64,000 bases of DNA from Prorocentrum cordatum (GCA_963575745.1 CAUYUJ010014560.1:713853-777852), one strand, 5' to 3'; counted from the first letter of the stretch, positions 44,994 to 57,360 are shown. Numbers and translations are program-made. The notes: generated from the sequence alone by a model not told the origin.

Positions 44994-46790
44994 TCACGCA
45001 CGACTCGGCCTCCGCCGAGCAAGTCGCTCACGTCGGCCTTGCCGACCATGCCAAACTGGCCTCATGCCGAAACGGCCTCTGTCACGAAAAGCTCCATGAG
45101 CGTACTCGGTCAACGGCTGGAACCTCGGCGCGCTGAGATCCAGGTTGTAGCGACGCTGCGACTGGACGAGCAGGCTGCGCACCTTCTTCTGCTTCGTCGG
45201 CTTCGGGTCGGTCCCGGTCGCAGTCGCCGTGATTTCGATGGGCGCCTGCTCTGTCTCCGGCTCGCGCGTCTTCTCGATCTTCGCGTCGTGCTCGAACTGA
45301 TTGGTCCCGGGTAGCCACCGTGCTCAAGCACGGAACCCACAGTGCACAAGTCCCATCACGAAGCCGAAAACCATCATCTTCAGGATCACGTCGTTCCAGT
45401 CGGCCAGCGTCGGTGGGCTGGGCAGCTCGACGCCGCCGGGCACGCGCTGCATCGCCTGGCCCGCCTCGCCGCTGCCAGCGCTGGCTGCCAGCGCCGCGGC
45501 CAGCTTCGCTCCGCTCGCGCGAAAATGGCGCTTGCCCTTGGCCTTCGCTTTCTCTTTCACCTCCGTCGCAGGCGGTGCCTCGAGGGTGTCGTGCAGCGCC
45601 TCGCCCTTCTCACGTTGCTCCGTCGCCCTCTTCGAAAACGTCTTGCCGGCCGCGAAGTCGGGGTCGCAGCGCGACGCGCGCGCTCCGCGGCGCAGCGCGT
45701 CTGTCATCATCTGGCGGGCCGAGAGCTGGGTAAATCCGCCCGCCATCTGCTGCCACGTGTTCACCCACTTCCAGGTGGCGCTTATCTCCGCCATCTGCTC
45801 GTCCACGATCTTCACCACGATGGCCGCCCTCTTCTCCGCGACGCCCAGGCCTGCCGTCGCTGAGCGCGACGCGTCGTAGAGGCACTTCGCGTGGGAGATG
45901 AACGGCGACTCTCCCAGGTGCATCATCGCTTCTTCGAACTCCAGGTCGGGTCGCAAGCTCCACGCCAAATGGGCCTTCGCCCGCGCCAGCGAGTCCGCGC
46001 CCAAGGCTGCTTCCTGGGCATCCGCCGACAGCGAGCTCCTGCACAAACGCTGCAACTTCTTCGAGGCCCACTTCACGGCCGCGAAAGGCGCGGGGGCGCG
46101 GGCGTTGAGCTCGTCCGCGGGTCCGATGAAGATCGCGTAGCCTCCTTGCTAACTGCCGTCATGCCGGCTCGCCCAGCTAGCGTCGGTGTAGCTGCCAACT
46201 CGCAGGTTGCTCCAGGCCTTGCCGAACCCGAAGCGCAGCCCTACGTCCGCGTCGGCTTCAGAAAGCGCAGGTCCTTGTTCGCGCCCACAAGGTCCTGCGC
46301 GGTGGCTCGACCTGTCGCCGAAGTTCAGAAGGACACAATAGCCGCTGCCATGATCACTCCATGGGCTGGCGGCCACTGCAATTGTCCGTTCAAGGTCCCG
46401 GAGTACGTCAGCTCCGTCGGCGACAGCGCGCTCGCGGGGTCAGTTCTCCGATACTTCCCGACGGTGATGGGTTTCGCTGCGCGCCGGTACTTCGAAGTTG
46501 CGGGTGATCTGCATGTGTCCAGGGGCTGCTCCACGTCGCCTCCAGCGAAGATCAGCCTCGGTCCGAACTCCCACTTGCCGAACTTGAACTTCTCGCCGAG
46601 CGCCCCTAGCCGCGCCTGGAAACACTCGGTGTCGTCGAGCTTTGCGTAGAGGTCCTGGTCGTTCGTCGCGCCCTCGCCGCGCGCCGACGAAGCGCCGATC
46701 AGGCCCTCCACCGCGTAGGTCTGGCCCTCAGCGTCGAACGGGTCGTCGCCGACCCTCGCCGGGCGCAGGGGCAGCAACGGGCAATCCTAC
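44994..46790 (-). pseudogene. Ty1/copia-like pol 3' fragment: end of RT, RNase H, C-terminal tail
   Basis: 46,777-46,325 carries the end of a copia-type reverse transcriptase (EKFKFGKWEFGPRLIFAGGD, ALSPTELTYSGTLNGQLQWP, HGVIMAAAI). A frameshift leads to RNase H in the frame 46,376-44,994: VGSYTDASWASRHDGS, TAG stop (46,149-46,151), QGGYAIFIGPADELNARAPA, VKWASKKLQRLCRSSLSADA, ESPFISHAKCLYDASRSATA, EKRAAIVVKIVDEQMAEISA, WKWVNTWQQMAGGFTQLSAR. A hydrophobic segment (VILKMMVFGFVMGLVHCGF) precedes a TGA (45,324-45,326). The frame then continues with KIEKTREPETEQAP and VRSLLVQSQRRYNLDLSAPR. The usual Glu of the SSxxAEAQ motif is Asp. The 5' part (gag, protease, integrase, catalytic RT) is missing; a satellite begins at about 46,860. 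Confidence 0.87.
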
Positions 46791-46859
46791 TCGCGGCTCC
46801 TGCACCCGATCTCCATTGCAACTTCGTCGGAGCGGTAATGCCCGAGCTCGGGCGACCTC

Positions 46860-48230
46860 GGGTCACCAAAACACGGCTTAGTTCTCAGATCTGCGTGGCG
46901 CCTCACTCCGCTGAGCCCGCCAGTAGCCTTCGGAAGCGGCAGCGGCCCCGCAGATCGCAGCCCCCCGAGGGCGGCGAGGCCCCGCTCAGATCTGCGCCGT
47001 GCCGCACTCCGCAGGACCCGCCACCGGCCCGCGAAAGCGGCGACAGTTCCCCGGGTCGCAGCGCCCCCAAGGACGGCGAGGTCTCGTTCAGATCCACGCG
47101 GCGCCTCGCCCCACTGGACCCGCCAGCAGCCCTCGAAAGCGGCGGCAGGGGCGGTGAGGTCTCGCTCAGATCCGCGCGGTGCCTCACTCCACTGGGCCCG
47201 CCAGCAGCCCTCGAAAGTGGCGGGGCGGTTTCGCGGGTCGCAGCCCCCCAGAGACGGCGGGGCCCACCTCGGATCTGCGCGGCGCCTCAGACCGCTGGGC
47301 CCACTGGCGGCGATAGTTTCGCAGATCACAACCCCCCAAGGGCGGCGAGGTCGACCTCGGATCTGCACGGTGCCTTACTCCGCTGGACCCGCCAGCAACC
47401 TTTGAAAGCGGCGGCGGTTTCGCAGATCGCAGCCGCCCCTGGGGCCGCGAGGTCCACCTCGGATCTGCGCGGTGCCTCGCTCCGCCAGACCCGCCAGCAG
47501 CCCTCGAAAGTGGCGGCAATTTCCGGATCGCAGCCCCCCGAGGATGGCGAGGTCTATCCCGGATCTGCGCGGGGCCTCACTCCGCTGGACCCGCCAGCAA
47601 CCTTTGAAACTGGCGATAGTTTCCAAGATCGCAGCCCCCCATGGACGGCGAGGTCGACCTCATATCTGCGCGGCGCCTCGCCCCGCTGGACCCCCCCGGC
47701 AGCCCGCGAAAGTGGCGTCAGTTTCGCAGATCGTTGCCTCCAAGGGGCGGCAAGGTCTACCTCGGATCTGCGCGGTGCCTCACTCGGCTGGGCCCGCCAG
47801 CAGCCCTCGAAAGTGGAGGCAGTTTCGCAGACTGCAGCGCCCTAGGGGCGGCTAGGTCCACCTCCGATCTGCGCGGTGCCTCGCCCCGCTAGACCCGCAA
47901 GCGGCCCTCGAAAGTGGCGGGGCGGTTTCGCAGATCGCAGCCCCCAGAAACGGCGAGGTCGACCTCAGATCTGCGCGGTGCCCCACTCCGCTGGGCCCAC
48001 AAGCTGCCCTCGAATGCGGCGAAGGCCCCGCGGATTGCAGCCCCCCAGGGATGGCGAGGGCCACCTCGGATCTGCGCGGTGCTTCGCTCCGCTGGACCCG
48101 CCACCAACCCTCGATAGTCGCGATAGTTCCGAAGGTCGCAGCCCCCCAGGGGCGGCGAGGTCGACCTCAGATCTGCGCGGTGCCTCGCACTGCTGGAACC
48201 ACCGGGAGCGCCCCAGGGCACTGCCCGCGA
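46860..48230. repeat. ~100-bp tandem array, about 14 units (copy 2)
   Basis: Units of about 97-105 bp. Each has GATCTGCGCGGTGCCTCACT, CCGCTGGACCCGCCAGCAGC, CCTCGAAAGTGGCGGCAGTT and TCGCAGATCGCAGCCCCC. It is homologous to the array at 6,150-7,500, but units within each locus are closer to one another than to the other locus. Confidence 0.93.
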
Positions 48231-51200
48231 CCGCCCGCAACAGACGCCCACCCCCAGTGGCGCAGGACAAATACTCGAAACCAAGCCCCCCCCCGTCAAG
48301 GAGGCCCGCAGAACTCGCGCAGTCGCCCAAAGAGCACGGCTGACCATATCATATTCTTTTTGGGACGCGCGCTGCACCGCTGCTGCCCCATGCCAGATTG
48401 GGGCAAGTCACTTGGCCCCTGCCAGATTACAACGCGCGACGCGCACACTCGAAAACTATTATTTCCATTGTGTTTGCGCCCCGGCCCAGCCCGGGGAGAG
48501 ACCTGGCCTGTCTTCCCCCCCCATGCTCACCCCCAGCGTCAACAACGCGTTGGCGACGATGAATATCCGGACGAGGTTACCTATATTCAGAATTGCCTGG
48601 GGAAGCATCTGGGCGGTGGAAAAAAACAGCGCCCCGTGGCCAGTGGGCGCTTGATTCATTCCACGAACAAAGCTGGCGCGCGAAACCAAATGCTCGACAC
48701 GACTGCGCATCGCCCCGATCGGGGAGGCCTAGGGCAAGAGAGCGACAAATAAGAGCACTAGCGAAGTTCGACTGCGCCGCAGGGCGTCTGGCGCAGTGCA
48801 CGAAACCCTCGTGAAATAACCATCGAGTTCCTACGCGCGGGCCCCCCGCGTAAAAAATGATATTGGTAAGCTCCGTGGCCCGATGCGTCAACGATGGCAT
48901 CGCGTCCCCCGTTTGTATACTCCTGCTTGCACAGGGCTGTCCATCTAAATTCTCCATCGGGAATACCAAGTCACCTGACAGCGCCGCAACGGAGAATGCC
49001 GCGAGCGTTCCGACTCACAATCACGAGGTCTGCTCTGGACTCGAAGCGAGCTCAGGCGGCGAAAGCCGTCTGAAACATGACAACTCCGAAAGACCATCGG
49101 GTCATTTATCGAAGGCAAGCATCCATCGCATCGAAATTCATGCGTGCAGCCTGCAGGACTCACTGAGTGTTTGGAGCGGCGCGGAGCACGTTGGTGGGTC
49201 AGGCGCGCACACATAAACGGAGAGGAAAGGAATTACCAGACTGAGAAACGTGCCTGAGCAACACAGGTACACTGCTCATATCCGTCGTGGAATCGACTGC
49301 GTGTTTGATTGCATCCTCCCTGGGGCTGTGGTCGAAGGAGCGGAGAGCCTCGATCACCCCTGTGCGCGGTTGTCTGTACCTGGACGAGCATGCGATCTCA
49401 TGTGGGCATTTGGCGATGGAGTGCCGCAAGTTGCGGTAACCTGGAAAGGGTAGCATGAGGCGGGCGGCTCTGCTCAATGAACTTGAGCGGTGCCCTCTGG
49501 CCCTCCATCACTTTGGTTACGGCCCGCGTGCGCCAACTAGACTAGAGCTCGATGTTGCACCGTTAAGTGTAGGATCCGACAGCACACACACACGAGATAG
49601 CTTGCGAACTTGCCACGAAGAAGGCGGCAAAGCTGGGCGGCACGCTCAGTCTAACATGGACTCGAACCACTCGGCGCAGGCATATCATCCGACCCATATG
49701 GTCTTACGCTTGGCAGTTGGGGCGCGGAAAGGGGAAGGTGCAATGCCATCAGAGATCGCAAATCCAAACGGTGATCCAAGCTGTCCCAGGTCGCCGCCAA
49801 CCGAACCCGTGCCGCCATCACCTCTATCAGCGAGATTGATGCGCCCTCGACAGACATCAATTTCTCGCTCACCATTTTCAGCTCCGATTTGTTCGCCTCG
49901 GACTTGAATGTGACCACGTCGATCTTGGTACTCTGCGGTGTGATCTGCGTCATGGGCAGCGTGCTCGCCTGGGCTGACATAGCACGTAGACGCAACACCT
50001 CGCTCTCCATGAAATTGTCGCTCGGAGGTGTTCGGAAACGTGCTAGATTGTCGCCTGCGAAAACCTCCTCGTCGGCGTCAGCGAAATAGGGTTACAAACG
50101 CCTGCACCTGCCATGGCTGAGGGAGCTGCGGGCCTGAAAGAGAAACCGAGCAAACGGACGGAAGGGCAGCAGTGTGGATGAAGGGAACAGAGGCCACGAT
50201 CAGCTTTCAGGGTGATAATTGGGCGTTTGCCACTGCCTGAGAACATGCCGTGATCCAAAATAGCCAATGGAGAGCCACTTTTTGGGAACATCACGGCGTC
50301 GGATCCTTCCTCGCTGCTGTGTTGCTGCTGTCGACTGTGGACATTTCGTGGCCAATCGACGGACCGCAGTGGTCCCGATCGCGATATCCGCGGCGGGCCC
50401 GAGCGCCCAACCCGTCCCCCTACGTACTCCTCCTCCTGCCCAGCCCTCAGATCTGGGCGGAGTCATAAAAGCAGTGACGGTCGGTTGTTCAACCCGTCCG
50501 GCCGGAAGACCCCCAACAAGAACTCATAACGGAAAGCCTGCCATGGAAGATGACTCGATTCTGGGGGGACACACATCGAAAAAATCGAGGCGCCTCGTCC
50601 CCCTCCATCCTTCTTCTCCCTCCCCCGCCCACTCCTCTTCAATCTCCTCCCGCCGCCTGCCCACGTGGTCGACTAAACGGGTACCCTGGCCTTCGCAAAC
50701 CTCTTTGACAAAATAACTACGACTGAACTTTCTAGTTTCGGCGCCATCGGGATCATCAAAAAACGATCTGGGATTACAAACGGGTCCCCGGGAGAACTGC
50801 ATGGCACCCCGCATGGCACAAAACAACCTCCGTGTCCTCGTCTTCCTCCCCTCCTCTTTTCGCTTTGCCCCTGTCCCTAGCCTGCCTCGCCCTTGTCTCT
50901 GTACCTTTCCTGGTCCTCGTGCTCGCTCAGGACAGCCGCCACCCCTCTGGTTGGCTTTCGGGCCGTGGCTCGAGCCCCAGGCAGCCGTCTGAGAGGATCC
51001 CTGGCACCCTCCGTCTAGACTCGCTCGACCCGAAGCGCGGGCGATGCGGGGCCCGCCCTGAAACCACGGAAAGCCCAGAAAACCTGCCAAAACTCTCCAA
51101 CGCCCTCCCCTCTGTAGATCGCGGCACGGATGCGCTCAAAACCAATTCCCGCACTCCTCTCAGGGACCATCCCGGCCGGCTTGCATGATGTAGTACGTTT

Positions 51201-51718
51201 CTCGTGTTTGGCGGCCCGAGGGCCCACAACAGTTACGGATGCTAATGATCAAAACGAGTATTGCGTCTCTGAGCGGACTCTATGTCCTCTCCAAAGATCC
51301 CGGGAGGCCTGAGAGCCACACGGGTTGAAAAGCATGCGAAAACCTTAGCCCTCGAGCCTCTACAAAATGGCCAGAAAGCCTCGAACGACGACGGTAACGA
51401 CGACGTCCTCCTCGCCGGCGGAATCAACAAGAACCGGGGGAACGACGCAAAATCCGATACCATTACTCTCCAGGCCTCTCCTGGTGCGTTCTGAACATTC
51501 TTTCGAGGCACGTCCAGCCGTGGTGACGAGGCAAGAGTAGCGGTATCGGTATCACTACCTCTGAGACAGCAAGAGACGACGACGCAATCGACGAAGACCA
51601 CGACGAGAACGACGACAGCGGCCTCCTCGTCGGAGTCGTCGTCCCCCTCGGCGGCGACGGGACTCTCGGCGCAGTCGGCCTCGCTGCCCAGCAGCCGCCC
51701 CGCCTGAGTTCCGTGGTC
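48231..51718. other. About 3.5 kb without a supported gene
   Basis: Unique-looking sequence of lower repeat content. A minus-strand frame at 49,651-50,010 has a mixed helical composition (KSELKMVSEKLMSVEGASIS) that could be a coiled-coil remnant, but I cannot place it in a family. A degenerate GACGACGA patch lies at 51,565-51,660. Confidence 0.45.
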
Positions 51719-51935
51719 GGCTGCCGCCTCCTCCTCCTCCTCTTTCTCCTGCTGATCCTCATTGTTTTCCTTCTCCCCCCAGCTCCTTTTCCTCCCTCTC
51801 CTTTTTCCTCCCCCCTCCTCCTCCTCCTGCTCCTCCTCCTACTTTCCTCTTCCTCTTCCTCCTCCTCCTCCTCCTCTTCCTCCTCCTCCTCCTCCTCCTC
51901 CTCCTCCTCATCATCATCATCATCAGATAGTTCCT
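51719..51935. repeat. (CTC)n / (TCC)n pyrimidine tract
   Basis: About 215 bp of CTC/TCC repeats ending in a short ATC run. Confidence 0.95.
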
Positions 51936-52035
51936 TCTCCTCCCCTCCTTCTCCTCCCTTTCTCCCCTTCTCCTCCTGCCGCCATTTGGCAGACGCTGCC
52001 GCCAACTCTGGTATAACTACACGGCAGGAGGCCGA

Positions 52036-52262
52036 ATGCGCTCCCAACGAGGAAGCGCAGCTCTTCTCCAGCGCTTCGCCAGGCTTCGCATGAAGAGGCG
52101 CCGCCTGCAGGCGCTCAAGCGGACGGGCGCCGACATGCGTAAACTGTACCGCACAAGCCTGGACCAGGCCAACCATTACGGAACCGAGGTAGAAAGACTC
52201 ACTGACTGGGAGCTGATGCAGAACCATAACATATATTTCAGTACCGTGGGCCCCAGACGCCA
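52036..52262 (+). pseudogene. LINE fragment: region after the reverse transcriptase
   Basis: The frame reads FARLRMKRRRLQALKRTGAD, MRKLYRTSLDQANHYGTEVE, RLTDWELMQ. The spacing of Arg-rich helix, GAD, YRTSL and YGTE resembles the thumb-like region that follows the RT in a class of dinoflagellate LINEs. Only this short stretch is convincing. Upstream is the pyrimidine tract; downstream to 53,300 nothing else is recognised. It differs from the C-terminal region at 37.9-38.3 kb, so it comes from another element family. Confidence 0.55.
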
Positions 52263-53299
52263 TACCAGATCCCACATCCTCATTTGATGTCTCCTTGGGG
52301 GCACCTCATGGAAGCCAGCCTTGGGACCAATCAAGTAGTACGGCCGTTTGGCATGCGTGGATTCTTGGGGTAACGCATGCCGAATGCTGAACGAAAATTC
52401 ACGACACTCTGGCCGACCTCCAAAGAAGCTGACATCTTGCCGAGGACCCATAGGAGCCACCATACTGAGCCTCACGAGATTACCTTGGATCATCAAGAAC
52501 CCCATATGAGCTCGTGACCTCGGAGGGCCTGATATCGCAACTTACAACAATATCGCCGGTCTTGATGAAGCACCTCCTTGAGAAAGCCTGGACGGCGAGC
52601 CTCGAGATGCGCGCCGATGCTAAGATGGATCAGGCCAGAGAAAGGCTGGACGTCCCTGGCGCTAAACAAACCTTACGGACCCCACCTCTGCTCAGCGTCA
52701 GAAAAGCAGCTGGAGATCCTACCTTACTCAGCGCTTGTGGACTGAGACTAGGCTTGCCCACGCGGGATACGAGATTGGCATCACGTGCATATGCGGGCAC
52801 GAGCGTGATGACATGAAGAGCAGGTTCGACCGCCCCCTGACCTCCAACCTCAAAAGTGAGAGCCTCCACGAGATGTTGAGCAGGATTTGGGAGGGTAACC
52901 CCTAGCAGCTCCCGTAGGCCACGGTTTCAAGTTTCAGCCCCAGGCCTGTATAGATAGACCCGAAATCTTCGGTTTCTCTTGGGAATTTTGGTCCCGAAAC
53001 GGCGATCATGTTCAAATGGCGATGTCTGGAGAAAACTTCGTCGACGGATCTTGTTTCAAGCATGGACCGCAGATCCGGAATCAGACTGGATGGTCAATAG
53101 CTGCTCTTGGTCAGCATGGCGAATACTCAGCCCACCCCACTGGCCAGACAGGAGCACTGTTGCCGCCCACGTCGCCAGCCGCCGAAACTGTGGCTATGGC
53201 GGTCGGGCCCATGTGTCCCCCCCGCTACTCTCCAATCCGGACACCTCGGAACCGTAGAGAAAGATGACCTGTTGGATTTTTGAAAGACAAATTCCACCA
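52263..53299. other. No recognised gene
   Basis: About 1 kb, probably further decayed element or spacer; open frames are short and lack motifs I can name. Confidence 0.4.
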
Positions 53300-54190
53300 G
53301 CTCTGTGGGGCGTAGGTGGTCTAGAAAATTTGTTCTTCCAACCCTCTTCTTTCCCTTCGGGGAAGGGTTTAATCTCTGTTCCTTTTCTACCCCCAGGCGA
53401 CCGGAAGCCAACCAGGAACCACGCTCACCCCCCTACCATCCATGTCAAACAAATACAAACACCCCCACACACACACACCCTGCCTCCCAATCCGGAGCAT
53501 GCGCATCCAACCCGATGCGCCCCCCCCACCATCCCTGCCAACAATCAATACAACATACATTTTGGGGCAAAGTCTGGAGTCATGTCCGTGAAGCCCACAA
53601 ACACGGACGGCGGGGGTGTCAGCATATTGCCTCCTGCGCGCAGGGTTGCCATTCGCGGCTAGATCTGGATCATTCGCGGCTGCCCCGCAATCGTTTTCAA
53701 GTGGTTTTTGACAGGGACGGCGGGGGTGGTGCCGTATGGCCTGCTGCGCACAGGCCCACCAGACACAATGTTTGGGCATTAAATTGGTTTTCGACAGGGA
53801 TGGTGTAGGGCGGCACGTTTTCCGATGTGGGCTGTCACGTGCGCAGGCGCACCTGACACTCTGCACGTGCCCCGAACGTGGCGCACCTGGCGCGGCTGGA
53901 GTATGCGGCGCACCTGGCGAACGCGGAGGCAGCTGGCACATTTGGCGCACCAGGCGCGCCTGGCACGTTCGGGCCTCAGGGGTGCGTGACGCGCCTGGCA
54001 CGCGTGGCGCGCCTCGCCCCAAACTCGCGCACGTGGGCTCGGTGTTGGTTCCCAATAGCTGTCCAAAACGACCGCTGGACATGCTGAGGCTCGGGTGTAA
54101 TTTATGTATTGGGAGGGCGGGTGGGAGCGAGCTAGGCGACTTGCTATCTGGAGGGTGTCTTGACCCTCCACTTACCCCCTCCCCTGGACC
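53300..54190. repeat. Dispersed repeat D1, copy 3, uninterrupted
   Basis: Same ordered blocks as 22,500-23,985 without the 539-bp segment. The site matching the insertion reads GCAAAGTCTGGAGTCATGTC at about 53,567-53,586. The 3' part has GTGGCGCACCTGGCGCGG-like tandem words (53,877-54,020) and ends ATGCTGAGGCTCGGGTGTAA, TTTATGTATTGGGAGGGCGG. Confidence 0.85.
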
Positions 54191-54204
54191 TGGACAGGGG
54201 GAAT

Positions 54205-54745
54205 TCACGACGCACTGGGGTGTCCAAGATGGCCCAGGACGGCTCCAAGAACGCCTCACAGAGCCCAAGATGACCTCCAAGATGGCTCAAGATATCCCAA
54301 GATGCCCCAAGGTCCCCCCAGATGCTCCAAGAGGCTCCAAGAACGCTCCACGGAGCCTCTTCAGGAGGCCGCCAAGAGACAGACCCATATCCATCCGAAA
54401 CCTACAGAACATAAATTTGGTTTGCTGTCTCGCCTTTTCGCTTCGAGTCGCATTCCGCGGCATCAAGACAGCTCCAAAAGGGCCCATGGGTGCCCCACGA
54501 AACGCCCGATATAGCCCCAAAACGGCCCCAAGAGCGACCAAGAGTGTTCCGTTCCAAGAGCGCCTCAAGAGAGATCCAAGAGGCGACGCTTGGGGATCCG
54601 GGGGGGGGGCGTGATTAGAACTCCCATCTTGTTTGATCGATCTCCTCCGAAATGGCCACACGAGCGCTCCCAAGGACTCCAAGAACGCCTCAAAATGGCC
54701 CCAAAAGGCTCCCTGGAGGCCCCAAGAGTCGCCCGAGAGGCCTCC
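54205..54745. repeat. Degenerate CCAAGATGGC / CCAAGAACGC interspersed repeat
   Basis: Recurring words GTCCAAGATGGCCCAGGACG, GCTCCAAGAACGCCTCACAG, CCAAGATGGCTCAAGATATC. Related patches are at 21.3, 31.1, 34.7 (reversed) and 44.2 kb. Confidence 0.75.
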
Positions 54746-56275
54746 AAACAGCGCTTCAAGAGGGACCCTTCCTCTGTGCTGCCCACTTCCTGGATCGAGG
54801 CAAGTCCTCTGAATATCGTCTCTGGATGGGCTGGCGTGGTTACTTTTTGGTTCGCAGGCGCGCGAAGCGGGTCGGACGCCGGGCAGGCAGGGGCAGGCTG
54901 TGCCTCCTGCGAAAGGAAAAACAACGAGCGACGCCCGCTGCGTAGCTAGACTCAGCGCGGCCAAAATGGCGCGAAAAGGCGGCGCGACACCAAGAAGACG
55001 ATGTGGGTGCCGAAGAAGCCTAGCGGTAAACCCGGCGAGGATGCAGAGCCCCCGCGCTGCACAAGGATGGCGGCGACGGAAAGCCGACCCCACGTTGCCA
55101 TCCCGAACACGCGGGCCTTGACGGCGACGAGAGCTGAAACAAACGCCCCTCTTACCCAGGAAGGTGGAGACGCGGGCGGCGGTGCCCCTCAAACTTGCCG
55201 AACAGGTAGGACTGGAGAGGAGGACCGAGGGAAGAAGAGAGGTAAACGACCTCGAGGCCCCAAGGGAGCGATGTCCAGCTCCGCGTAGAGGAGGACCAGG
55301 AAAAGACCGTCAGAGAACGTCCGCACGATGTAGAGGAACGCGGGCATAAACAGCAAAAGCACGACCCCTTCACGTAGATGTAGCCGACCAAATGCCCCAA
55401 GACGACACGGAAACTGTCAAGAAAACGCGACCAACCGTCACGGCGCCCCGTGCGCCAAGACACGGAGGCACAGGAGTGACCGGCGCGCCGAAACCGTGCA
55501 AGAGTGCAGAGAACCACCACTGTGCGTACCCCGAGCGCGGAGCGGTGGGCGGCCAGAGACGCGGCCGACGGCCCGCGAGAACGTCGCCAAGGAAACCATG
55601 GACGCCTTGAGCGGGAGGGCACCCTGGCGGGGTCAAGAGCAAGTCACTTTCGAACTCAGCCACCGTGAACCCTTACGGCCATCACGAGGCAGAGAAAACG
55701 AAAGGGGGGCCCCGCGACCGCCAGCGCGCTGGCAGCGCGCCAGCCGTCAGCAAGATCCAGCAGCGAGTCCAGCAGTTCACAGGAGGCCTTCTGCACGGTG
55801 CCCCAGGCCGAGACGTTGGACAGGCTGCTGATCGCCGCAAATGCGTAGAACACGAGGGGTGGGAACGGCAGCTGATCGCTGCAAATGCATAGGAAAATAA
55901 TGCAATGCTTACCTCAGGCAGAGGCGTACCCCAGGCGATGCCCAGCCCCCGCCAACGGGGGCAGGCACCGAGGAAGCAGGTGCAGGTGGACACCAAGCAA
56001 GGAAAAGGGGGGGAGGGGGAGGGCGGGAGGAGACGGTAGCGGATCGTTGCAAATGCAAGACATGGATACCCCAGGCAGGACGTGTGGTGGGAGGCGCAGT
56101 GGGATGTAACAGAGCGTGCAGTTGAGAGGGGGGGGGCCTACTGACGGTGCCTTTTGTCAGTGAGGGGCCCCTCCTAGCCGTGGCTGGGTTTGCCCTGCTT
56201 GCCGCTGCGTGTGTCAGAGGCGTCCTTGTCTTATCCCTTGCCTGATCGCACGGCGCTGCCCCAGTCGTTCGTCAT
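54746..56275. other. No supported gene
   Basis: About 1.5 kb. The word GGCAGCTGATCGCTGCAAATGC-like near 55,826-55,887 recurs near 56,035-56,056 (CGGATCGTTGCAAATGCA), a small local duplication. Nothing coding is convincing. Confidence 0.4.
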
Positions 56276-56928
56276 GTGTTCCTGTCGTGTGTGCTCAAAG
56301 TTGGCGTTGAGCCTGAGATGGTGGCTGAGTGCTTAGGTATCGTAGCCGCATTGCCGCCAGGCGTCCAGATATTCCTCGCAGGCGTCCTGAGGTTACGCGA
56401 AGCGTCAAGTTTGTATGCTGGGCTGGAGCTGCTGGTTCAGAGTCAGCATGGCAATGGGGCCCTTCCTACGATATGCAGGGTAAAAGCCCATCCAGAATCA
56501 GAAGCCCTGTCAGAGGGCTTCAGAGAGAAGAACCTGGACATGGGAAACGACGTCGCAAATAGCTTAGAAAAAGCTGCCGTTGCTACTGCAGGCGACCCGT
56601 CCGAAGCTGAGGTCCAGGTCTAGTCTGCCGATCGGGATCTTCATGATTCGGTGTGGTCGGTGTTTTGCGCAGGGCCTCCCAACTTGGCTTGCGATGGCCT
56701 CCAAACCTGGAAGCAAGGTTTGCGAAAGACCCACGGTTGAGCCTGAAGATAAGCCCATGGTGGGCGCCGACATGCTCGCCCCCCTCCTGCCTCCGTCTCC
56801 CGACACCCCCCCCGTGGGCCCTGGGGCCGAAGCTGGCGACCCGTCAGTGGGCGACCATCAGCAAAGGCGGCGCCCACAAGTGGGCGGAATTCGAGGGCCT
56901 CTGGAAGTGTGAGCTCTGCCGAGTCTAA
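56276..56928 (+). pseudogene. Retroelement remnant: RNase H end and Cys-containing tail
   Basis: In the frame 56,276-56,623 the sequence reads CRVKAHPESEALSEGFREKN, LDMGNDVANSLEKAAVA. Val-Lys-Ala-His followed about 20 residues later by GNDxAxxxAxxAA resembles the C-terminal half of the RNase H domain of dinoflagellate LINE-like elements. In a second frame, 56,870-56,928 reads HKWAEFEGLWKCELCRV, like the GLWxCxxC tail recalled downstream of that domain. The two are in different frames, so the copy is broken. The N-terminal half of RNase H and the reverse transcriptase are not recognised. Confidence 0.5.
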
Positions 56929-57360
56929 GCCAGATCAGAGGGCGCGAAAGCCAGACGAAATGCCCAATCCTGTCCTGGTTTCTGCTAGGCCCTCTCCCAA
57001 CTTCGTAGGACAGGATAGGTAATACCATATATGATATTATCATGTATGTGTTGGACCGTCTCGACAACGAGAGCTGTGTCTTAGCTTGCTGGACCAGTGG
57101 AGCTTACATCGAGTTTGACGCCAAGATGTTTAATACTGTTACAGCGTTACATTGCTTGAAGACCTGCCGACATCCAACGAACGGAATGCGGAGCAGGCTT
57201 GTGTTGCCCCCCATCACCCTCGATAGGCTGATCAGGCAGGCGCACAATGCGCCTGGGGAGTTTGCAGCCGAGGAAGAGCAGTAGTGAAACCCGAACCCCC
57301 GTCAGTCACATGCGCTGGTCTTCCTCCCGCCCTCTCTCATCCTACCCCGTCTCCCCTGCC
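56929..57360. other. No recognised gene
   Basis: Contains an 80-codon frame at 57,042-57,284 on the plus strand (MYVLDRLDNESCVLACWTSG at its start) with no family I recognise. It may be part of the preceding element. Confidence 0.35.

Noticed and set aside
49651-50010. Possible ORF1 coiled-coil remnant on the minus strand
   Set aside because: Composition is suggestive, but I could not align it with the ORF1 region at 40.6-41.4 kb or any other family.
54746-56275. Missing front half (RT and RNase H start) of the 56.4-kb element
   Set aside because: Looked for RT motifs A-C and a first RNase H Asp motif in all frames; none could be recognised by eye.
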